From Desmodus rotundus (Eukaryota; Chordata; Mammalia; Chiroptera; Phyllostomidae), in assembly GCF_022682495.2 (NCBI RefSeq), contig NC_071389.1:44468239-44532238 (forward strand): a stretch of 64,000 nt of DNA, read 5' to 3'. Position 1 is the stretch's first letter. Each line of letters opens with the position of its first letter. This document shows positions 44,335-55,715 of the stretch, one piece after another. Both the position numbers and the translations under genes were made by a program. The notes beneath the pieces are model-generated. The model had not been told where the DNA came from and ran no database searches. It saw only the letters and a list, made by a program, of their open reading frames with translations.

Positions 44335-45430
44335 TTAAGCTTGGAAAGTGAGGCAATTGCTAAATAAAGAGGTAAGCGTAGATGTGGTGTTAGAGAATGT
44401 GTTGGCGGAAGAAGTCTAAAAATAATTTTTAAGTTAGGAAAGGGAAACATTAAGGTGAATATGACAGCAGCTTTCAAATATTTTAGGGACTTTAAGGAGG
44501 CTAAACAATTCGATGCACCAGAAAGCTGACTCGGCATTTGATTACCTTCTTTTCTTCCCTTTCCTCTTTCTTCTCTTTCCCTTTCCTTTGTCCCTCCATC
44601 CAGTCCCTCCTTGTCTTCATTCCTTTTTTTTTTTTCCTTTTAACTCCTATCAGGTTCCTTTAACATTGAGGGTCCGTGGAGTGGGAAATGGATCTAACTT
44701 GTTAATAGCGGGCCTCTAGAATGAATGAAGGAAGAAATGGGTGTTTACAACATGCCTAGCACTAGAAATATCAAATGAAAGACAAATCTGGAATGGAAAA
44801 GTAACAAACAGGTCACTGCATGTGGAGACATAAGTTCATGGAAGTGTGTTTATGGGGGCTGCGAGGGAGCAGTGGGAGAGGGTGGTGCCCACTCCTAGCT
44901 ACAGAGGGAGGAAGGGACCGGGGGTTGAGGGGCAGAAAAGACTGTGTAGCGTGGGAGATGATTTACCTGTGTCTGAAATAATGCAGGTGTCTATCAGACA
45001 AGTGTGTGAAAAGAGTGCCTCAGGTGGGACCCAGCATGGCAGAGGCCTGGAGGCGGGAGCCTCATGGCAGAGGCTGTTGGCCCAGACTACCTCCGTGCTC
45101 CCTGTGAGAAAGTCCAGGCCGGGGTGCGGGGGGGCTGGTTCTAGGAGAGGCCGTGGGGCCATACACGACGTATGGCAGGTGAAAGAATGCAGATTGTTGT
45201 CTGGACGTGGTGGGACACGTGAAGGGTTTTATGCAGGAAGCTTTAAGGATGCCTTTGAAGAGAAAAAGAACATTCATAAGCTGTTCATTAAACCAGATAA
45301 GATGGTTCAATAAAACCAGATGAAGGCCAACAGTTGGATGTGGTAAAGGATGGAGAGAGGGTATGGATCTGAGAAATATTAGGACTTGGCAGGTGATCAC
45401 CTTGGGTGACTGGATAATTGTCGGTGACAT
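44335..45430. repeat. ancient-repeat material with single-copy patches
   Basis: 44710-45420 follows the ancient repeat ('gggtgtttacaacatgccta', 'gggggttgaggggcagaaa', 'gaagggttttatgcaggaag'). 44540-44650 is pyrimidine-rich. The 155-codon plus frame 44846-45313 lies inside this repeat and has no domain. Confidence 0.45.
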
Positions 45431-45609
45431 GTGTACTAGACAATGAGTTTCTCAGTAATGGATTCCATTTGTTATCTTTTTACCCTTAATGCCTAGATCA
45501 GTGAATTTCTGGTACCTAGTAAAGTTTTAATTTTGATAATGTTTGTTTAATTAGTGCTTTAATTAATTAATGATCGAATCATACTAACCTACACACCATA
45601 TGTGTCAAA

Positions 45610-45965
45610 GAGTGCTAGTTACTTCCCAATATCCATTTTCCTTTAGGGAAAAAACCTGAGATTTGTAGCTGGGTACATTGCCTCCCAGCTGAAAAAGTAC
45701 ATTCCCAGTCACCTTTACAGCTAGGCATGGCCATGTGACTAAATTTTAGCCAATGAGATCCAAGGAGAAATGCTATTTGGAACTTCAAGAAAGCCATGTG
45801 GCCAAGGAGGAAGCACCCTCAGCCCCTTCGCTGCCACTCTCGTTTCTCCCTTCCTCTTGTCCGGAACGCAGATGCCAGTGCCTGCGGGGGCAGCATCCGA
45901 CTTTCTGTGGACAGCGGAGCAGTAAGACGGACTCCGGCTCCCTTCTGTAAAAACTGATAAAGCAC
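45610..45965 (+). repeat. old LTR-like repeat, family not named
   Basis: 'ttacagctaggcatggccat', 'gtgactaaattttagccaat' and 'gccatgtggccaaggaggaa' form a common mammalian repeat order, possibly the upstream part of the family seen at 2090. An ancient-repeat head follows at 45990-46100. Confidence 0.45.
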
Positions 45966-46109
45966 TCGGAATTCAGTTTCTTCATTCCATTCTTTCTTCA
46001 TCAAATATTTATGAAAGCCTCATTGTATGTCTTGTACTGTGCCAGGAACAGAGGGATAAAAAATAAGTAAATGACATTCCTTGTCCCATAGGGAACTTAT
46101 TCTAAAGGG

Positions 46110-46550
46110 AGAATTTTCTTCCCTTCTTAATTCTGAGGTGATACAGATCAATTTGTGAATTGCATTACTGTGTAGAAGGTTAGTTGAACTATTCAAAGAA
46201 AGCCCACACCCTCAGCAGTGGGGCATCCATTATGGTTGTTCCTCTATGTGGTGTCATTCCTACACGGTGATCTAATTCTGGTTGTGATTCTTGGGCCTGG
46301 GTCCTGGATGTGGGCTGGCACATTTCATCTGCTACGTCTGAGCCCCTGGCCATATGGGCTGGAGACATGACCTGAAGAAGTGGCAACTTTTAAAAACAGG
46401 ATGAGTTTCTCAGCTGAGCAAGAAGAAGCTCACAGTAGAAAACCTAGGGAAGGAGTTTTAAAACCTAGGTTAAGGTTTCACTTAAGATGTTAACTCTGTT
46501 CCAATTTCCACTTGTCGTTATTCCCCAAATGGTACAAGGAAATAGAAAGT
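46110..46550. other. no gene seen
   Basis: Unassigned. Confidence 0.3.
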
Positions 46551-46554
46551 AATC

Positions 46555-46700
46555 TAGTTTTAATAGCTACTGTTTTATTGAGCACTTTTAATATGCTATG
46601 TACTTTACATACTATCAATTATTTCATTCTAACAAATCCATAAAGTTATCACTACTTGTATTTTACAGATAAAGAAACTGAGGTTAGGAGAAGTTAAAAA
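46555..46700 (-). repeat. MIR SINE
   Basis: 'ttatttcattctaacaaatc' and 'ttttacagataaagaaactg', followed by 'aggttaggagaagtta', from the minus strand. It ends just before hAT copy B. Confidence 0.7.
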
Positions 46701-46716
46701 AAACTTAGGTCTGCAT

Positions 46717-46928
46717 CACAGGTGGCAAACACAAGGCCCGAGGGCTGAATCCGGCCCTCCACCTTGTTTTACCCGCCCGGCACCTTGTTTCTACCCGGCA
46801 GCAGCGCGAGCTCCTTGACCCTAGTTAAGGAGTAGTTACATTTATACAGTCCTAAAATTATATCCGGCCCTTTGAAGGCAACTGCAAGGCTGATGTGGCC
46901 CCCAGTGAAAATGAGTTTGACACCCTTG
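46717..46928. mobile_element. non-autonomous hAT transposon, copy B (212 bases)
   Basis: Sister of the copy at 24477: same ends 'cacaggtggcaaacac' and 'gagtttgacacccttg', same interior including 'ttaaggagtagttaca'. Target duplication 'gtctgcat' (46709-46716) and 'ctctacat' (46929-46936), six of eight matching. It has lost several CpG relative to copy A, as expected from methylated decay. Confidence 0.9.
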
Positions 46929-46936
46929 CTCTACAT

Positions 46937-47300
46937 GATACCAAAGCTCCCCACCGAACTCTTCTGCCTCCTTTGGTGACTTTTGATAGATACGCTTATG
47001 ATCTGTCTCCCATGAGGCTGGACGGGGGGGTTAGACCTTCTCAGCACTCGTTCATGGCAAGAGTGGCCAGTGCTGGCTGGTTATTAGCATAAACAGTGTC
47101 CTCACTGGAAACTTCAGTAACAGTGTTCCTACATTCAAACATTTTCCCAGACATTACATTTGTTTAGGAAAACACCCAACTTGTTAAACCTATCTGAGCA
47201 AACTAACCACAGTTTGTAATATTTTCTTTACAAGACGAAAAACCGAACCCTGAGTTTCCGAAAGCTCATAAAGGCAATGAGAGGGCTCTTTCCCCAGGGA
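46937..47300. other. no gene seen
   Basis: Unassigned. A G-run with CpG is at about 47021-47030. Confidence 0.35.
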
Positions 47301-47305
47301 CTCCC

Positions 47306-47340
47306 ATTCTCAGAGGCTGCACGTCACAGCCTCTGAGAAT
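47306..47340. repeat. perfect 14-7-14 inverted repeat
   Basis: Arms 47306-47319 (ATTCTCAGAGGCTG) and 47327-47340, with the 7-base loop CACGTCA. There are no mismatches and it is not part of a repeat I recognise. Confidence 0.97.
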
Positions 47341-47406
47341 CAGAGGTGTTTAGAGAGGTTATTTTATATTTTTGTGCTGTTATTGCCTCATTCAGCATAA
47401 TCCCAG

Positions 47407-47737
47407 TGCCTTAGTCTGTTCAGGCTGCTATAACAAATACCATAAGCTGGGTGGCTTATGGACAACAGAAATTTCTTTCTTACAGTTCCGGAATCTGAGA
47501 TTCAGGCACTGGCAGGTTCGGTGTCTGGGGAGGAACTGCCTCCTGGTTCATGGATGACGTGGCTGTCTTGCCATTGTAATCTGACATTTTTAAAGGGGCT
47601 AGCTAGCTCTCTGGGGTCTCCTTGTTAAGGTCACTAATCCTTATCACCCTGAGAGTCCCCACCTACTGATACCATCACATATGGTGATAGGTCTTAACAT
47701 TTGAATTTGGGGGGAACACAGTATTCAGTCCATAACA
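47407..47737 (-). mobile_element. solo MLT1-type LTR (ERVL-MaLR)
   Basis: Minus-strand LTR. Read on its own strand it begins TGTTATGGACTGAATA, contains 'ccccaaattcaaatg', and ends with the 'agcagcctgaacagactaag' type terminus and GCA. It is flanked by a perfect 5-base target duplication CCCAG (47402-47406 and 47738-47742). A single LTR with one matched duplication means the provirus was reduced to a solo LTR by recombination. It contains no viral genes. Confidence 0.9.
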
Positions 47738-47756
47738 CCCAGAGTTCTATGTCCTG

Positions 47757-47791
47757 TGTCTAGGGGCTCAGTTTTGATGAGCCCCTAGACA
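47757..47791. repeat. perfect 14-7-14 inverted repeat
   Basis: Arms 47757-47770 (TGTCTAGGGGCTCA) and 47778-47791, with the 7-base loop GTTTTGA. It has the same geometry as the hairpin at 47306 but unrelated sequence. Confidence 0.97.
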
Positions 47792-47889
47792 TTTGCGTAC
47801 TAAAGAAGATGGTCCTTTTTTGGAAACTTTGGGTTTCTCATTAGTTGACAAACTAACAAATTACGCTTGAACTCTTGAATCCAGGAGGC

Positions 47890-48150
47890 AGTGGTTGTGG
47901 CAGTGAATACCACAAGGCTTTGGAGTCAAACAGGCCTGGATTCTAATTCCATCTTTACTACAGTACTAACCAACTGTGTGACCTTGGGCAAGTCTAACCT
48001 CTCAGCTTCCTTTTATTCCTTTTCAAAGTGAGGATATGGCTATTCCTGATAGTAACCCCTTGTAGAAGTGCTATGGTACCAAGTCCTGTATTTTAGGTAG
48101 AGCTTGAATGCAGTGCCTGACACAGAGTAACCACTGCTTACCTGTCGCCC
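47890..48150 (+). repeat. MIR SINE, nearly complete
   Basis: 'gctttggagtcaaacaggcc', 'ccaactgtgtgaccttggg', 'caagtctaacctctcagctt' and 'tgcagtgcctgacacagagt'. Confidence 0.9.
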
Positions 48151-48159
48151 ACGATCAGT

Positions 48160-49515
48160 TATCGTTGTGACCTTCTTGCTCCATCATGTAAGGTTGGAAG
48201 CTGCCAAACGAGTAGACATAAAATGCTGGGCAGTTGGAGACACCGCTCTGTGGGTTCAGTTACCCAGAACGGTTGAGGCGACAGCCGGAACCCCCGTCAC
48301 TGAACATCGGCTGTGCCTGTCAAGATATGCCTCCTGGGCCTCGTGTGTGCAGCTCCCTCTGGACTGCAGGACACACCCGCGCTTAGTGTGTTGACAGAGT
48401 CACTGCCTTGGCTTTTCAGGAGAACAGCCTGGTCCACCCTGAAGCCTTTGAGTTTTGCACAGAGATAAACAGATGTCTGGGTTTGTAAACTTTCCTGCTG
48501 GGTCATCTGGTAGGGAGGTGTGATCTAGCTGGACTTCCAAGTCTTACCCACTCTGAGGTAAGGAAAGGCTGAATGAATCTCTGTTGGTATCACGCCCAAG
48601 TCACACCCTCAACTCGCGCTCTCACCTCTAAGTGACACTTCCGGCCCCTCTCAACCAAGCATTCCTAATTTAGAGCCTCTTCTTTTCCTTTTTTTAAATT
48701 AGTTACTTTGTCTCTGAAAACCCCCCATTTGAGAAATAAAATAGTATTGTTTTAGGTTAGTCAAATTTTAGTTTTCGTTTCAGCTGAGGGAATTGGCATT
48801 GCATACTGTGAGGTTAATGTCTTTAATTTGAGAGTGGGCAAGTGTTGGACCCGCTGCTTGGAAAGGTTCTCATCAGATCAGTTTCCTGTGCCAGAAGATA
48901 CTCCAGGAGGCCTGGAATAGCCTGCTTTTCAATGACCCTCACTTGTCCCATTTACATGGTTACCTTCTACTGTGGTCAGGTGCTGCCTCACCAGCCTGGA
49001 TTTTCTAAGCTATGTGAGATTTAGTTATTTGACCACATCAGGTTTGGGATTTTCTCAAATTAGTTCCTTATGGGACTTGCTATGATTAAGTAGAAGCTCA
49101 CCTAAATGAATTACTACAAGTGAAAGGCTTAGAATTGTGCTTGGTACATAGCAACCACTCAATAAATGTTAGCAATTGTGGTGGTTGTTATTAGTCTATT
49201 ATTATATGAAACCTGGTGGATATAATTATTTACATCCTGTATCCAATTTTGGAAATAAGTATAGGAGGATCCCATGTTTTCTTAAGAAATAAGATCATTA
49301 GAACCCAAAGTTGAGAAAAAAAACAATTCCTGTATGAGATAGAAAGGACAGAGTAAATGTCCTCCAGAGGAAGATAGATACAGTTCCCCTTCACAGCCCC
49401 TCCTAGGAGTTCTGCCCTTCCCGTCCTCGACCGCCGCTAGCTGCCCTGTTGTGTTCACTGCTGCATTCTCATACTTACTGCAGTGCCTGCCGTGTGCAGG
49501 GCGTGCCTTGAGCAT
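48160..49515. other. no gene seen; MIR tail
   Basis: A plus-strand MIR tail is at about 49110-49200 ('gcttggtacatagcaaccac', 'tcaataaatgttagcaatt'). Elsewhere unassigned, with moderate CpG at 48250-48380. Confidence 0.35.
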
Positions 49516-49519
49516 CGAA

Positions 49520-49700
49520 CTGCTGTGACCCGCCCTTGTCCTAATTCTGCAATTTCCTACTTGTGACTTCATCACTCACGTGGGTGATAACATCGTTTTT
49601 CCTCTCTGGGCCTCGGCTGCTTCACTCATGCAATGCAAGGGGCAGTTTGGACTGGAGGATGTCCAGAGTCCCTCCTGGCTCTGCCACTTTGTGCTCTCCT
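49520..49700 (+). repeat. MIR SINE
   Basis: 'ctgcaatttcctacttgtga' and 'ttcctctctgggcctcggct', followed by 'ggactggaggatgtccagag'. Confidence 0.55.
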
Positions 49701-49869
49701 GTGGCATTTGGGTTCACAAGGCCGCTGACGTGCTCTCGCATGTTACGAGCAGCCAGTCACGTGAAGATGAGGCAGAAATCTGTTTAGGGATTTCTTCTTA
49801 CAACGGATGCATACATTTGTATTTTGTAGCCTTTGGCCTTTAGAAATTGGTAGGGTACGTGTGTGTGAC

Positions 49870-50340
49870 TGTGTGTGTAATGTCTATGTGTATTCTGCAT
49901 CTGTTTATAATTTACAGGTAGAAGGTATGACCTTTTTCTGTCAGATCAAAGAAGTTAGATAAAAATTAAGTTGCATTTGACCTAGTAATTCACTTTTAGG
50001 AATCTGATCTAGAGAAATAGCCTCGAACATAGATAATGTATAGTCAAAGTACTTAACAGCAATCTTACAGTACTGGAAAGCCACATACACCATATGCGCT
50101 CAGCAGGAGAGGGATGATTATATGTAAATTTTTATTGTAAAAGAGAATATTATAAGAAGGAATGTACAACGATGTTTTGTTCAATCTCAGCTATTAAAAC
50201 AGTATATAAAAAGGAGAAGAAATAACTCCAAATGATGATAACGATTATTTCTGATCAGGGATTATGTGATATTTTTATTCTCATTAATATTTCTCTTAAG
50301 TTTTTTTTAATGAGTGTTATTTTTCTTATGAGAAATCTAA
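49870..50340 (+). mobile_element. old L1 (L1M-class) 3' region
   Basis: 'tgacctagtaattcactttt', 'aggaatctgatctagagaa', 'tactggaaagccacataca' and 'ggaatgtacaacgatgtttt' follow the end of ORF2 of old L1 subfamilies. There is no poly(A). Confidence 0.65.
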
Positions 50341-51000
50341 AGTACAGAAACATTATCTAAATATATAACCTCATACAGATATGTAAATATATATTTATTT
50401 AGGTATTTAAATATTTAGATAAACCTTAATCTAAAATATAGATACTCCTGTAATGAGCACTAAAAATATCAGTGCCCATTTGTTTGCTGCATGGGAAACA
50501 CGATGTCAGGAAGAGTGACAGGAACCCAGCTATCCCACCCCCCAGTTTATTGTACACACCTGCTAGTTTCGTGCTTAGCAGCAGGGCCTTCTGAAAAGTC
50601 CTAACTGTCGTGGCCAGAGAACCGCCTGGCTGGGGTCCATGTCCCCTGCACTGAGGTTACAGGCGGAAACAGGTCACCCTGTGAACGAACTGTTCCGCTG
50701 GTCACCACGGGAGTAAAGCCAGGGTAGCATATCTATGTCTCTGTACTCGACACTGAGTTCAGTGTTCCAGAAGGTGGTACAGACCCAGGAAACAGTAAAA
50801 GGAGTGAATAATTTCTCATTAAGTGTTTTGCGACAAGGTGTTGTTAAAGAGGAGCTTCCTTGGAATCTGAGAATGGAGGAGCTCTCAGAGAGCTTTCCGG
50901 ATCACTTTACTCTAAATCCTGGGTTCCCTCAGCCTGCAGGGGGAGAAATCCTGATTGGAGTCATCCAGACTGTTGTGGCTGTGCCGCTTTCTGGCCGTGT
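50340..51000. other. no gene seen
   Basis: AT-rich 50340-50460 with an imperfect 'ctaaatat...atatttag' inverted pairing. Then CpG-bearing single-copy-looking DNA. Overlapping plus frames (97 and 150 codons, 50735-51312) run into repeats at their ends. Confidence 0.4.
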
Positions 51001-51004
51001 GACC

Positions 51005-51135
51005 TTACACCACTTGCTCATTCACTGAAGAAATATTTACTGAGTTGCCGCTTTGTGCCAGGCTCCGTGCCGGGTGCTGGGAATAAAATAGTGAAGAAGA
51101 CCAAGGACCTGTGCTCACCAGGTTTAATGCCCTTG
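51005..51135 (+). repeat. ancient-repeat head
   Basis: 'tcactgaagaaatatttact', 'gagttgccgctttgtgccag' and 'gtgctgggaataaaatagtg'. Confidence 0.6.
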
Positions 51136-51299
51136 GCCGCAGAGGGAGATACGGACAAGTTATTTCACTTCTTGGCCAACACCTGTTTTCTTTCCCTTTC
51201 CATTAGATCACGCTGTTCCTCGTGGTTTGGTCCCAGGTTTGGTGTCCTCTCACATTCCACAGTCTCACTTGAGAGTTTCACCGCTCCTATCACTCCAGG

Positions 51300-52125
51300 T
51301 ACCACCTACTGAGTGATGACTTTCCATTTCTGTGTCCAGCCTGGGTTGCTCTTCTGAGCTACAGACCCATAGAAGCCAACTCTTAGCTCCCCTTGGGAGT
51401 CTAAGAAGTATCTCAAACTCAGCACAGCCAAAACTGAGTTTGATCTCATCTTCTCCCCCGTCCCCACTCCAACTGGCTCCTCTCTTGTGTTTCCTGCCTC
51501 TGTGAATGGCTCTGTTGTCCACGCAGGGTCCAAGCCAGAAATCTCTACTCCTTCATTTTCTTTCTTGCCATCTACATCGAATGTCCCAGCCAGTTCTGTG
51601 GATTCTTCCTCCTATGGAGATGTCGTCCAGTTCGGTTACCGTAACTCCTGCTTCTTTTCTTTGGGTTTCCCTGTGTCCAGTTCATTTCTTCACATTCCAG
51701 ACAATCTTCCTTGATGTAACTCCGATTGCATCATTATTCTGCATAGCACCCCCTGCCTGGCTCCCCACTGCCTCAGCATGAAGTCTAGTCTCTTTAGCGT
51801 GGCCCTGCCAACTTCTTCAGTCACATCGCCTGTTCCCTATTTTCTTAAATCCTCAGCCACCCCTTCCTTCACTTACCTGGACCACTCCATTTCATTCTTT
51901 AGATAGATTATGGGTCGGATGTTATTCCCTCCAAGACATGTTCCCCGAATTCCCAAGTCTGTTACCATGTTCCCCCAACCATCCCTCTCTTTCATGCTCT
52001 TAGGACCCAGCTTGATGCGTGTCTCTCACAAGGAGACCATGGGCTCAGTGAGGGCAGCGGCCATCACGTTTTGTATTTCTAGTCCAATAATCAGTAATGG
52101 TAGGTACTTAGTATTGATTAAAAAT
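51300..52125 (+). repeat. long LINE/L2 segment
   Basis: 'atctcaaactcagcacagcc', 'aaaactgagtttgatctcat', 'cttgtgtttcctgcctctgt', 'gaatggctctgttgtccac', 'ctgcctggctccccactgcc' and 'agtctctttagcgtggccct' come from the last part of L2 ORF2 and its 3' UTR. The frames of 75-91 codons are decayed L2. Confidence 0.8.
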
Positions 52126-52216
52126 GCTTTTTTATTTCTTCATATCACACTAACTTGGACATACAGATAAGGGTTTTTTCTCTTTGTCTTTCCTTGGCCC
52201 AAACCTGGGACATAAC

Positions 52217-52470
52217 TTTTTTTTAAGTCCTTACCTGAGGATATGTTTATTACTTTTAGGGAGGGAAGAAAGGGGAGGGGACGAGAGAGAAAGAGAGAGA
52301 GAGGGGGAGAGATATGTCGGACAGAAGCATCAATTGTCTTCCTCCTGTATGTGTCCCAACCAGGGATTGAACCCACAATCTAGGTATGCGCCCTGACTGA
52401 GAATCGAACCTACAACCTTTTTTGGTATACAGGACGACGCTCCAACCAACTGATCCACCCTGCCAGGGCC
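52217..52470 (-). mobile_element. VES-type bat SINE, long form with a duplicated middle
   Basis: Minus-strand copy. T/A tail, GA-rich block, 'ccaaccagggattgaaccca', then a second 'ctgactgagaatcgaacct' unit, 'ggacgacgctccaaccaact' and 'ccaccctgccagggcc'. Two B-box-like 'tgaacc/cgaacc' blocks lie 40 bases apart, where the other copies have one, so this copy is a partial-dimer or internally duplicated form. Confidence 0.88.
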
Positions 52471-52659
52471 GTGGGTGTAACTCTTTCTTACTTTAGGAAG
52501 TGTTCCAGTCTCTCTGGCAAACTGACCCTGGGTGGTCCACCGATCTCGTGGGCCCAGCCTGAATGTGACTGAACCCTAACATCAGCCACTCTTAAAACCA
52601 GAATAAAACTAACCATACGTGGAGCTGCTGTGTAAGATTCTGATCAGAAAGAGGGGAAT

Positions 52660-52880
52660 GCTGAGATAATAACAGCTAACATTTGCTGAGAGCTTCTTAT
52701 ATGCAAGACACCATTCTGACTGCTTTATGAATTATTTGAATCCTCCCAACAACTCTCTGAGATAACTACCAGGATTATTCCCATATACACAGGAGAAAAC
52801 TGAGGTCCAGAGCAGAGACTGGTGGAAACAACTTTGACCGTCTAATTCCAGGGCCCACACTCATAACTGCACTTACTGCT
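52660..52880 (-). repeat. MIR SINE, nearly complete
   Basis: 'aacagctaacatttgctgag', 'atttgaatcctcccaacaac', 'caggagaaaactgaggtcca' and 'cactcataactgcacttact'. Confidence 0.88.
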
Positions 52881-52884
52881 CCCC

Positions 52885-53110
52885 TAAGAGGAGCTTGACA
52901 GGATCTTTAGCTCCGACCTTCTATGTTTCTCCGGTTCTCAAAAGCAGAAGTTGTTCCCGGGCAACAAGGCATTCACTATTGTGGGTCTTCCTTTCCCTCA
53001 AACACTGTCCCTGGCTGCCCTTGGATCCAGCCCATCCTATTGCTATTGGGGTTCACCCTTCTCTGAAAGCCCTCTGAGACCCCCTTCTTCCTTCTTGCAT
53101 CTGTGTTCAC
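52885..53110 (+). repeat. L2-like fragment
   Basis: 'caacaaggcattcactattg', 'ctttccctcaaacactgtcc' and 'ctctgaaagccctctgagac' resemble the L2 3' UTR. Confidence 0.4.
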
Positions 53111-53119
53111 ATTCTTCAT

Positions 53120-53365
53120 AAGAAGCAAAATGGCGTAGTCATTTAAAATTAGGCCCTGAATTCAGACCACTGGGTTCAAACCACAGCTCTGTCAGGTATT
53201 AGGTGTATGGTCTTGGGCAAATTAGTTAACCCTCCTATGCCTCACTTTCCTCATCTATAAAATGAAGATAATAATATTATGTAATCCACAGGCTGTTGAA
53301 CGATCAAGGGAGTTACTATAAGTAACACTTGTAATAGGGCTTGACACATAAGCGTTAAATTTATA
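53120..53365 (+). repeat. MIR SINE, nearly complete
   Basis: 'gggttcaaaccacagctctg', 'ggtcttgggcaaattagtta', 'actttcctcatctataaaat' and 'gcttgacacataagcgtta'. Confidence 0.88.
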
Positions 53366-53369
53366 TTAC

Positions 53370-53865
53370 AATTTTCATAATTTAAAATAATCTCATTAAT
53401 ATTTACTCTAACTGGTATTAGTATGCTTTGATTATGAAGTACCAAGGTGGCTCTACTACTATTTGAGATGTAGAAATCTACCAGTCCTTGCCTCTCATTA
53501 CAGGCTTTAAAATATATACGTTACCCAGGGAGGTAAAAATAAATCATGTGAAAACCCTACACGAAAGGTTCTCATGAATCTTGTAAGAGTTGGGCCAAGT
53601 TTAAGATCATTTCCCAGATTGGTTTAAAGCCCTTCACTGTGAACACTTAATGGGGCACTTATAAAGGGAGGGTCGGGATGGCCTGGCTGGTGGCGTGTGT
53701 GCTCACTGGAATCATGGCCTTCTGCGTGTAAGAGGGATTGGCCCGGGCTCCAGGAAAGCACGCAGGTGGTGAAACCCGTGTCTTTAGTCCTGCTGCACTC
53801 CAGCAGTTGGAGGCAGTACAGCCTGACGTGGGCTTTCGGGTCTTCGTCTGGCATTCACAGGCCAC
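53370..53865. other. no gene seen
   Basis: Unassigned. Three mutually overlapping frames of 75-78 codons at 53624-53965 on both strands cancel each other as evidence. Confidence 0.4.
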
Positions 53866-53869
53866 ACCC

Positions 53870-54400
53870 CATGTCCCATTCAAACGCACCTTGTACTCTG
53901 TACCCTTCCATTCTTACTCTTTCTTCTGCCTAGAGTTTTATCACTTTTATCTCAGTAAGACCTGAGCCTTTGTGTGTCTCAAGGTCCAGTGTAAAACCCA
54001 TTTCCTGAAGCTTGTCTGAGCCCCTCAACCTCCTGTATTCTCTTCCCTTTTTGCCTACCTCTCTTACACATATTTTTATTTTTTAACTTTGCTGTGCTTA
54101 CAGGGAATTCCCCTCGAGCCTGGGCTCTCAAATATTTTCTTTCATTTAGTTGTTTAAAACACTTTATGAGGTATTATCAAACTTACTTTTCTGATGAGGT
54201 GCCCAAGGCTCAGAAAGGTTAAGTGATTTTCCTAATGACACACAGCCCAGATAGACTCCAACTCTGGTATTTTTTGTTCTGCCTCAGACTCCCTCCTTGA
54301 AGTCAGGTGCGTGTCTTGCTCCATTTTATCTCCCCCTGAAATGCCTAGTACAGGTTTAGGCTCAATAGATTTCCTTATTCATTCAACTCATATTGATTGA
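53870..54400 (+). repeat. LINE/L2 3' end interrupted by a minus-strand MIR
   Basis: L2: 'cttctgcctagagttttatc', 'acccatttcctgaagcttg', then after the gap 'gaagtcaggtgcgtgtcttg' and the terminal 'cctagtacaggtttaggctc'. The MIR occupies about 54140-54285 ('gcccaaggctcagaaaggtt', 'gacacacagcccagataga'), so the MIR inserted into an older L2. Confidence 0.75.
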
Positions 54401-54409
54401 ACCTGTGAC

Positions 54410-55595
54410 ATGTTAGGGCTTGGGCCCTGCCATTTAACAAATATAGATGTTTATGGAAGGAAAGAAGATAATGTGGTAATGACATTTATATTTTACTTAG
54501 TGAAATGGGTTTCACAGGGCTCACAAACTCAAATGCCAACAGAGCAGGCAGGTGGCTGAGTTGAGGTTGGATGTAATCCATTGAAGAATGATGTGAACTA
54601 TTGCTAACTGGACATCAATACTCTGTGTAATGGAGTGACCACTACTTAATTCCAGCTGGTTGTTGCCACATTGGAACATGCAATAGATGGTAGGAGATTT
54701 TCAATTTTTTCAGAAAAGCTGGAAATCGAGGCTGGCTTGTACAATTTCCTTATATTCTGTGTTGGCAGCTAATTTAACTTTTCAAAAAGACTGAAGAGCT
54801 GAACAACACGTAGCTGGGGGTTACCACTTACTACCTTGGAATGCTGAGTGCTGAGCTGACCACGCAGCCTGCGGGGCCTATACCTCCGACTCAGGGAGCC
54901 AGAGCTGAGGAAGGCCAGGCCCCTTCTCTTTTCCTTCCTCCTCCTCCTCATTAGCTTGGATGCAGGTCTTGCTGACCTGCAGGCCTGCCTGGCTCTGCAG
55001 CAATCACTCCTCCTCTTTGCTCCCTGCCCTTTTTGGTCCTTGAGGGGTGATGACTTTCCTGTCTCATCCTCAGAGATCCCCAACACTGGAGCTTGCTCTC
55101 TAATTTAGCTCCTTGTTTTTATTGTGATGAATGAGGCTGAGAAGATGACAAGCAGGGATCGCTGGGCAGAAGATCAAACGCCCCCCCGGGCTGCTCTGAG
55201 CATATTTATGACTTTGCCGTGTTGGGAAGTTCCACCCATGATGATATGGTGCCTGCGGAGAGCGAACTTCTACCCCCAGATGTCTTAGTCCTGACTCAGT
55301 CCCAGTTGGGAAAAGAGTGATTTGTACAGGGGCTACCAAAGGATGACCTCCGAAAATAGAATCAGTGACAAACTGGAGCACTTCATAGAAACAAGGTCCA
55401 AACTAAGTGACCTGTGGGGTACCTTCAGCTTCGTGATTTGGTGACTACAAAGCAGCATTAATACTTGTAATACTTGTTTAAAGTATTAGTGGGGGTAGTT
55501 GTGCTAAGGGATTCCTGCTTTGGTAGATTATAAAGTCCCCAATATTGTGGTACAGGGTTTCTGGAAATACGATTTGAGGAATATCAGCAACAGAC
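54410..55595. other. no gene seen
   Basis: Single-copy-looking. 54890-54990 is pyrimidine/purine-biased. The 105-codon (54769-55086) and 93-codon (55100-55381) minus frames are Arg/Lys- or Ser-rich without domains. Confidence 0.4.
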
Positions 55596-55599
55596 ATGC

Positions 55600-55715
55600 T
55601 GTATGTTTGTTAGATGTCAATTCCTGGACCTCATCCCAGATCCATGAATGGGGTCTGGAAATATGCATTTTACCAAGTATCTCAGGACATTCTCATGCAT
55701 GCAAAGATTAGGGAG
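55600..55715 (+). repeat. MER5-class hAT fragment
   Basis: 'ctggaaatatgcattttacc', 'aagtatctcaggacattctc' and 'tgcatgcaaagattagggag' fit the second half of such an element. A MIR scrap follows at 55725-55830. Confidence 0.45.
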
